Origin: Mytilus trossulus
Lineage: Eukaryota; Mollusca; Bivalvia; Mytilida; Mytilidae
Reading direction: 5' to 3'
Length of the DNA: 64,000 nucleotides
NCBI RefSeq assembly: GCF_036588685.1
Contig: NC_086375.1
Coordinates: 47,686,955 to 47,750,954, forward strand
The position numbers were made by a program, and so were the translations under genes. This document shows, piece by piece, positions 59,701 to 64,000 of the stretch (within the stretch, counting starts at the first letter, position 1; the number at the start of each line of letters is the position of its first letter). The notes under the pieces are model-generated. The model worked only from the letters and a program-made list of their open reading frames with translations, did no database searches and was not told the DNA's origin.

Positions 59701-62700
59701 AGTTCCATGATTTTGATTGCGAACAGACTATGCAATTTCATATGATCCTTTTGTAATAAAATTTTGTTCTTGATTCAGATTCACCAGATCCATGCAGTCC
59801 AAATCCATGCAAAGGAAATCAAACGTGTTCAAGAATTGGGTCGTCACAAAACGTAGAATGTGTTTGTCCGAAGAAGATGAAATTGATTGGACAATTATGC
59901 ATAACAGGTAATAAGTATATAGAGAATAATACATGGCAAAATCCGTATCATATGTCGTATCATCCCGAGACATCAATATCAGCTCGAGGGCCTTTAGGCC
60001 CAAGGGATGATATTGGTCGAGGGTGATACGGCATGTGATACGGATTTTGCCATGTATTATACGCTTTATCATATATTTCAACAGAAGAGTATTATATTAT
60101 ATGAACTGTTTTCTGATCCATAGCACTGGGTTACCTTCATTTCTGCTTTTTTCTTGTTTCAAAGCCTTAAAAAAACTGCTCAATTATTTATACGAAGCAC
60201 CTGGGTTACCTTACAATCTGTTGTTTTAAATATTTTGTTTATTATTGTATTTATTTGAGTGTTTTGTATGTTTATAGTTGCATTTAGTGTGCCAAAAAAT
60301 ATGTTGTAAAAACGTAATGTTCGTGACGTCACATAAAATATGAAAACTTAACGTTCGTGACGTTACATACCAAACAATGACGTCATTCAAAAAATTGACC
60401 TATTTTTTGGAAATTTTTTCTAAGCAAAAAAAAACTAAAAAACTGACTTGATGTATAAAAAAAAAAAAAAAAAGGTATGCGATACGGGGTATGCGATACA
60501 GGGTAGGTGATACAGACTGGAAAAAAGAACCTTTATTAGATATACAAAATAGCTGTATTTTGTACTAAATATATGATAAATTAAAATAAAATGGAAAAAT
60601 GGAAAAAAAATAAAAACCGAATACTTATTGTCAACTTCAATAGCTTGTTTTAAAATCTAATCAAAATATAAATAGCTCCGTTTTTGTATTCGTTGATTTT
60701 GTTTAAGATACATCATAATTGTCATATAAAAACGAAATGATGTAAATTTCTTACGTCAATAAGCATTTTTTTATTTCGGCAAAAAAGAATAATTATGGAG
60801 TTAATTTGAACGGTAGCAGCAATTGTAATGTCCCCGTTAAATCTTATATGTATAATAGTTAAAATGATTTATTTATCTTTGTTGGTTCATTTATATCATT
60901 TGTTTCATTTCCTGTTTCATTATACTCATTATGACATTTGACTGAGACTGATGACAGTTCGTATGTCACTGCATGTAAGATTTCAGATTCTCATCACTGC
61001 GAAATTTAGGATAAATGCGTCAGTAAGTATTAAAATATGATTGCACTCATGTAGTAAAATAAATGTTACGCTTCATGAGTATATTTTTTGGGGTTAGTTT
61101 TTCATTAACTGCGTAACCTTCTTACTAACTGAACGCTTTTAAGCTAAAAGACTATTTGCGTTAATTCTGTGAATCGAAAAAGTATAATTTACAGTTTACT
61201 GAAAGAATTTCATTCAGTAAAAGTTATGTAAAAAAAATTAGTTGTACTTTTTACATTCTTTTTACGTTAAAAATTACTTAACTATAGCAACATTATGTTT
61301 ACTGCTTAATTCACTGCGAAATTTTGTAGTGCTTTGTCGAAAAAAGTCTGTCAGTTCTTTATTTGGCTTGATATTATATTTGGTGAATGAATTAATGTAT
61401 TTGTTTTCCGAATTTGTTGAAAGATTTGTTTATGTTTAAATAAATATGTATTTGCAATATATAAAAGCTGCACTGTTTTTTGCCATTGCAGAATTTATAA
61501 TATATATATATATATTTTATATACAACTCGTCTAAACATCAACCCAACAATGTTAGATCTGTAAATTTGCTTTCGCAAATTTTTTGTTCTTCCCTCGCCG
61601 GGATTCGAACCCATGCTACTGTGATATCGTGACATCAAATTGCCTGCACTGCAGCTGTCCCGCTAGACCACACGACCACCTGGGCTCTACAAAAATAGAG
61701 CTTTTGCTGGCCGTGTGTTACCTTTCCTCGTCAGTTTTAAACTAGTGGCGTACTACAGTACATGATATATAAGGCATGAAAATGTTATTGTTACAGATCA
61801 GCTAAATTATCTATAGTAAAGGATCCTACAAATAATGTAAGATACAGTCACAGAAAATAATTATATTTATAAGTACGTCTGAGTCAGTGACAACTCTACA
61901 ACAGATGTATCCATCGGATCGCCATCAATAATGGTGATACATGGCTGTGTAAATAATGTATATATATACCCAGTCCACTGTGACATTGTGAACTGTCTTC
62001 ATATCTCTTTCAAAAAAGTTCCAGGTGAACAAACAAAAAAATTAGAGTTGTCTTCCTTAAATATCAATGTTCAATCTTTGTATTTAACAGTTACTGTTTT
62101 GGAAACATATAGCCATTATACAATCATTTTTTTTTATTAAATGTGAACCAAAGATACATATTTGACTTGTTTTACACTAGTTATTTTGAGGCACTTTATA
62201 GCTTGGTGTTCGGTGTGAGACAATGTTCTGTGTTGAAGGCCGTTCATATACTTTGACATATATTTGTTTACTTTTTGCACATTGTGACTTAGATGGTGAG
62301 TTGTCTGATTGACATTCATACCACATCTTATATCTAAATATGGCATCAGACGGCGAACAAATGACATGAAACCCTTGAGACATCCAGGTCAACATCCGTT
62401 CTTCAAGATAGGCCGTATTAATCGTCCAGGGTTTAAAAAAAGATGTAGTGAATTTATTCGAGGCTAAGATCAGCCACCACTATTAAACTCATTAAATAAT
62501 AATAGAAACAGAGCATTGACACAAAAATCTCACTGATGAAGTTTTTGTCATTGGAACTTATTCTTCATGTTTCCAAAATTCATATTAAGAGAATTCATCT
62601 TTAATCTTTACAGATACAGGCAATGATTTTAAGTAACCAAAAAACAAACATAATTTATTTTGTATGCTTACTTACAGATATTCCCACAACAACCCCTATG

Positions 62701-63792
62701 ACAACGACACCAACGACTACTACAACAACAACGACGACCACGCCAACTACGACAACAACGACAACAACCACACCAACGACGACAACAACGACGCCAACGA
62801 CGACAACAACGACGCCAACAACGACCACAACCGCTCCAACGACGACCACGACCATACCAACGACGACAACAACCACGCCAACGACAACCACGACCACACC
62901 GACGACATCAACGACCAGACAAACTACGACGCCAACGACGATATTACCGACCACAACTACCACAGCAGCGATTCAAACAACAATTTCTACAGCAAAGCCA
63001 ATCATGATACAAACCAAAACTACACCAGCAAATACTAAGAACAGAAAGAACACACAACAGACAACATCACAGATGAGATCAGTAACAAAGATTACGTCGC
63101 AAAATGGTAATTAAAGATTTGTTTTGTAGATGGGTTGTTAAGCGAACTCGATTATTAAATTATTGTTTAATTTTTTCCTGGACCTCGTTTTAATTCAACG
63201 TTTGTTTATCGGTATGGTGTTTGTTCAATTGAAACAGCATATCCACAGTCATTGGTAGGATGTTTAATGTTATTGTGGAATTTGGGCAATCATAGTTATC
63301 GTTGTTTGAAACAGATCGTAGGGGTTTACCATAGCCACTATATTTGTTTTGAAACGTTTAATTAAATAAAACCTAAGAAGTTTTACTGAATATACATTTA
63401 TATGACGATAATTCAAAGTGTTGCTTAAAATCAAGTTAAGAAAAATTTTTAAAATAAAAGATATATAGCTAGTTGGTCACACAAGACTAGTTTGTTGTTT
63501 CTTAAAAACTGTCACTACTATAGGTATGAACATATCAGATGTTGATAGCTTTTTCATATTTATAGGTAATTCTGTAAAACAGGGCCAAACGTCCAATGTA
63601 CACAAGAAGATCCCAGGACATAACTGCTTTAAGTCAGAGCCGGTGGTTTTGTTTGCAACATTTTGTTCTATTTTACTGTTTGCATTGGGAGCAGCTGGCG
63701 GCATATTGGGATATATGGTGTTCAAAATGAAAAATCAACTTAAAGTAATGGATTCGTCAAACGACAGTTTTGACATAAATTCAGAAAAGTGA
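44644..63792 (+). CDS. Gene span: type I membrane glycoprotein with EGF-like and mucin-like domains, copy 2 (11 exons, 652 aa)
   Basis: Exons: 44644-44754, 46175-46440, 53499-53639, 53959-54094, 55130-55291, 55926-56080, 56944-57105, 58564-58604, 59779-59907, 62678-63106, 63566-63792. Exon lengths equal those of copy 1 except exon 10 (429 against 396 nt). The total is 652 codons plus stop, with no frame error. Domains are in the same order: signal peptide, 13-Cys ectodomain, EGF-like (392-434), longer Thr-rich stalk (435-577), TM (about 604-630) and 22-residue tail. The intron sizes differ a lot: intron 2 is 7.1 kb here against 2.7 kb, intron 1 is 1.4 kb against 6.9 kb, and intron 9 is 2.8 kb against 0.3 kb. 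Same family caveats as copy 1; function unknown. Confidence 0.85.
45140..45220. repeat. Short inverted repeat (intron 1 of copy 2)
   Basis: 'attgccgtgttaactatcca' plus 'tacgccccc' is mirrored by 'gttcgtatggatagtaatca' plus 'cggcaa'. Arms are about 30 bases and the loop about 20 A-rich bases. Confidence 0.55.
45245..45860. repeat. Large foldback element (about 610 bp) in intron 1 of copy 2
   Basis: The left arm 45245-45435 and right arm 45663-45860 are mirrors over about 190 bases. Examples: 'tgcctagcatccactagata' at 45349 against 'tatctagtggatgctaggca' at 45732, and 'gtacagacttacctgt' against 'acaggtaagtctgtac'. The loop of about 230 bases has no frame. Confidence 0.7.
46175..46440 (+). CDS. 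Copy 2 exon 2: four-Cys ectodomain segment
   Basis: 266 nt, acceptor ATATTGTAG, donor AG|GTGTGT. It keeps all four Cys of copy 1. The differences are Asn for Ser in CSNN, Thr for Asp in VNTT, K-V-P for N-V-A, Ile for Val, and Asn for Ser in GENR. Confidence 0.85.
47150..47260 (-). mobile_element. Retroelement 3'-tail fragment (intron 2 of copy 2)
   Basis: 'agaaaactaaaatataagca' and 'ctctggaagagtaagcagat' follow the box order of 32720-32800 and 22680-22750. Confidence 0.4.
49890..50070 (-). repeat. M2 fragment, minus orientation
   Basis: 'caatggccagaggctcatga' and 'gacggggttaaacatgtttt' mirror the start of M2 at 12290-12340. Confidence 0.6.
50625..51065. repeat. GTCGTGGT-rich dispersed repeat
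   Basis: 'gtcgtggtcagatcgtggtg', 'gttaggtcgtatatatagta' and 'cgtatagtaagaacgaag' are internal variants of one short motif. 'tcgtcatgaccagtcgtaga' forms the far end. No coding sense. Confidence 0.4.
51700..51960. repeat. Retroelement tail plus a second GGTACC-type repeat
   Basis: 51705-51770 matches the retroelement tail ('gaaactgacaaagccata', 'caaacaacag'). 51778-51905 is a relative of repeat A ('ggtaccaattttcttgcacc', 'gatgcgcatttcgacaatac', 'tctcttcagtgaggc'). Confidence 0.45.
53040..53370 (+). repeat. GGGGCAT-type dispersed repeat with a CGTCCGTC run
   Basis: 'gccccacctacgatagtaga' plus 'ggggcatta', then 'gttcgttcgtccgtctgtcc', and an end box 'agtgtgagtggggcatccgt'. Frames on both strands at 52990-53223 lie inside it. 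Confidence 0.55.
53499..53639 (+). CDS. Copy 2 exon 3
   Basis: 141 nt, acceptor TTTTTCCAG, donor C|GTACGT. It is identical to copy 1 except Ile for Val in DLRIRDD. The same second possible donor four bases on is kept. Confidence 0.8.
53959..54094 (+). CDS. Copy 2 exon 4
   Basis: 136 nt, acceptor CTTTTTAG, donor GAG|GTTCGG. Four Cys are conserved. The donor is much weaker than the GTAAGT of copy 1, and reading through it meets a stop after five codons. Confidence 0.8.
54200..54300 (+). repeat. M1 3'-end fragment (intron 4 of copy 2)
   Basis: 'ttttggacagttgtctcatt' followed by 'ggcaatcatacc' and a T run. Confidence 0.5.
54578..55008 (+). mobile_element. Retroelement 3' part, plus orientation (intron 4 of copy 2)
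   Basis: Boxes 'aaatcatcccttcgtaattt', 'accgttattgaataaccgtt', 'tatgttccttacgtcgtaac', 'ggagcaggatctgcttaccc' and 'atctttcgtccctctttt' are the reverse complement, in order, of 32637-33000. It is a 5'-truncated insertion, as expected for target-primed retrotransposition. The 82-codon frame at 54842 is repeat translation. Confidence 0.6.
55130..55291 (+). CDS. Copy 2 exon 5
   Basis: 162 nt, acceptor ATATTCAG, donor CAG|GTAAAA, phase 0 to 0. Contains DTCTLKFNTSAGSNY, GWYAVALTFEDFP and STVPLQ. Confidence 0.85.
55926..56080 (+). CDS. Copy 2 exon 6
   Basis: 155 nt, acceptor ATTTTCAG, donor AC|GTAAGA. FLIHLVGKNSPCNWKPEFVS is identical to copy 1. The 117-codon frame at 55801-56154 reads this exon in the wrong frame. 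Confidence 0.85.
56250..56305 (+). repeat. Short M1 3'-end fragment (intron 6 of copy 2)
   Basis: 'ttttctcattggcaattata' then 'ccacatctcctta'. Confidence 0.4.
56944..57105 (+). CDS. Copy 2 exon 7
   Basis: 162 nt, acceptor TTTTGTAG, donor GG|GTAAAA. Contains KLSLTRPAGMVV, WELSWTPTVNDQG and HIVCGMAEDSTG. Confidence 0.85.
57565..57700. repeat. Foldback element with about 45-bp arms (intron 7 of copy 2)
   Basis: 'aaggtcagtgtcagaaaaat' is mirrored by 'tggatatttgtctgacctt', with 'gtactcggcgcaaaa' in the middle. Confidence 0.6.
57770..57840 (+). repeat. M1-related fragment (intron 7 of copy 2)
   Basis: 'accttttagagctgactgta' and 'attattgttgaaggtcgtac' follow M1 order. Confidence 0.4.
58564..58604 (+). 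CDS. Copy 2 exon 8 (41 nt)
   Basis: Acceptor TAACTTTAG, donor G|GTAAGT. It encodes HTSDTRCITLIAWG. Confidence 0.8.
58640..58880. repeat. TTCGAATT-rich palindromic repeat (intron 8 of copy 2)
   Basis: Repeated 'attcgaattgaattcgaatc' and 'gaatgcgaatcgaattcgct' motifs. The bounding 'cgttcacacggaca' and 'gcgttcacacagtc' boxes recall the ends of the TIR element at 16856. Probably a short transposon-like element. Confidence 0.5.
59108..59600. mobile_element. Possible TIR element with a long T-rich core (intron 8 of copy 2)
   Basis: The left end 'caacggtgtaaaattccgta' plus 'cacccctg' is a loose mirror of 'caccctggttcac/cggtgtaaataacacccc' read on the minus strand near 59500-59545. The core 59335-59480 is mostly T with short A runs. 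The borders are uncertain. Confidence 0.35.
59779..59907 (+). CDS. Copy 2 exon 9: EGF-like domain
   Basis: 129 nt, acceptor TTGATTCAG, donor G|GTAATA, phase 1 to 1. The cysteine spacing is the same as in copy 1 (x4, x5, x10, x1, x10). It starts DSPDPCSPNPCKGNQTC. A sequon NQT replaces NQS. Confidence 0.85.
59925..60065. repeat. Hairpin element directly after exon 9 of copy 2
   Basis: 'acatggcaaaatccgtatca' at 59930 is mirrored by 'gatacggattttgccatgta' at 60037. The arms continue with 'tgtcgtatcatcc' against 'gggtgatacggca'. The apex is 'gggcctttaggccc'. It begins only about 20 bases into intron 9. Confidence 0.7.
60324..60385. promoter_or_regulatory. Two CRE-type palindromes in intron 9 of copy 2
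   Basis: TGACGTCA occurs at 60324-60331 and 60378-60385. A near match (GTGACGTTAC) lies between them. It may be a CREB/ATF-binding cluster, or merely part of the surrounding repeat ('gcgatacggggtatgcgata' follows at 60478). No promoter is evident nearby. Confidence 0.35.
61498..61745 (-). repeat. tRNA-derived SINE, longer copy (intron 9 of copy 2)
   Basis: On the minus strand: 'ggtggtcgtgtggtctagcg' (A-box region) and GGTTCGAATCC (B-box, 61601-61611). The non-tRNA part follows down to a (TA)n tract at 61498-61518. It matches 25269-25415 closely over the shared part. This is not a functional tRNA gene, since the acceptor stem is not paired. Confidence 0.7.
62190..62345 (+). repeat. Diverged M1 repeat (intron 9 of copy 2)
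   Basis: 'ttttgaggcactttatagct', 'gttgaaggccgttcatatac' and 'gagttgtctgattgacattc' then 'ataccacatctta' follow M1 order. Confidence 0.5.
62678..63106 (+). CDS. Copy 2 exon 10: long Thr-rich mucin-like stalk
   Basis: 429 nt, acceptor CTTACAG, donor G|GTAATT, phase 1 to 1. DIPTTTPMTTTP is followed by dozens of near-pure TTTTTPT units up to about 62930, then mixed Thr/Lys/Gln. The DNA is an imperfect ACN trinucleotide array and probably varies in length between individuals. Open frames on the opposite strand (poly-Val) and in the +1 frame are shadows of this array. Confidence 0.85.
63566..63792 (+). CDS. Copy 2 exon 11: transmembrane helix and tail
   Basis: Acceptor TTTATAG, phase 1 in, TGA at 63790-63792. 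Juxtamembrane Cys, TM helix VVLFATFCSILLFALGAAGG, and tail NQLKVMDSSNDSFDINSEK, which differs from copy 1 only by Asp for Glu and Asp for Asn. No AATAAA is visible before the window ends. Confidence 0.85.
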
Positions 63793-64000
63793 AACCATTT
63801 CAGATTTAGTTTCAATTGTTAATGTGAAATGAATAATTTGATTGAGAAAAAAATGTATTTTGGACATCGAAAACAAATGAATTATTTGATGTGATACGAA
63901 ACACTAGAATTTAGTCTTAATTCTTGACAGAGGAACCATTGTTATCTTTGTATTTAAATTTATTGTTTCGTTGTTGATTTCAAGGACAGTGTAAATGCTA

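Noticed and set aside
61498-61745. tRNA gene suggested by A-box and B-box motifs
   Set aside because: No acceptor-stem pairing and the sequence is repeated at 25237, so it is a tRNA-derived SINE.
62655-62963. 102-codon poly-Val frame on the minus strand and a 124-codon Asp/Asn frame in another plus frame
   Set aside because: Both are shadows of the Thr-codon array in exon 10 of copy 2.
1-64000. CRISPR array, rRNA or bacterial-type operon
   Set aside because: No regularly spaced repeats with unique spacers, no rRNA-like sequence, and gene structure is intron-rich.

Overview
This is an AT-rich animal (eukaryotic) window, not a bacterial one. Coding information is split into short exons with GT/AG junctions and long introns full of transposon debris, and most long open reading frames are chance or repeat-derived. 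The dispersed repeats (a deca-motif element ending in a conserved 'cat accacatcttc' box, a 'gccgcatttttgcgcctgtcc' element, Penelope-like reverse-transcriptase remnants, a tRNA-derived SINE) are of the kind I associate with bivalve molluscs, most likely a mussel such as Mytilus. That assignment is inference from memory, not a database result.

Layout. (1) 1-4532, minus strand: the 5' part of a gene for a secretory-pathway protein with a signal peptide, a long acidic low-complexity region and a coiled coil. A 2.07-kb coding exon (2422-4495) is joined in phase to a 57-nt exon at 94-150, and the gene runs off the left edge. A candidate non-coding first exon and promoter lie near 5281-5445. (2) 4.6-14.2 kb: intergenic, mostly dispersed repeats. 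(3) 14286-31941, plus strand: an 11-exon gene for a 641-residue type I membrane glycoprotein (signal peptide, 13-cysteine ectodomain, EGF-like domain, Thr-rich mucin-like stalk, one transmembrane helix, 22-residue tail). (4) 32-40.8 kb: intergenic, holding a decayed Penelope-like element and several foldback elements. (5) 40850-42090: a broken third copy, containing only the upstream region and a frameshifted exon 1. (6) 44644-63792, plus strand: a second complete 11-exon gene, a tandem paralogue encoding 652 residues, with every intron in the same position and phase as in copy 1.

Main result. The window holds a tandem gene family that I cannot assign to a named family. Both complete copies sum to an exact number of codons over all 11 exons (1923 and 1956 nt), which strongly supports the models. 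The outer ectodomain is nearly unchanged between copies (exon 3 differs at one of 47 residues), whereas the EGF exon, the mucin exon and the juxtamembrane/TM exon have diverged. The EGF and mucin exons are symmetric phase 1-1 modules. Copy 2 has a different signal-peptide half and promoter from copy 1, and the copy-1-type promoter and first exon survive only as a broken relic 2.6 kb upstream of it. A role in cell-surface recognition or adhesion is plausible from architecture but is inference only.

No rRNA, functional tRNA, CRISPR or bacterial operon was seen. Intron contents and repeat limits were read by eye, so repeat borders are approximate.
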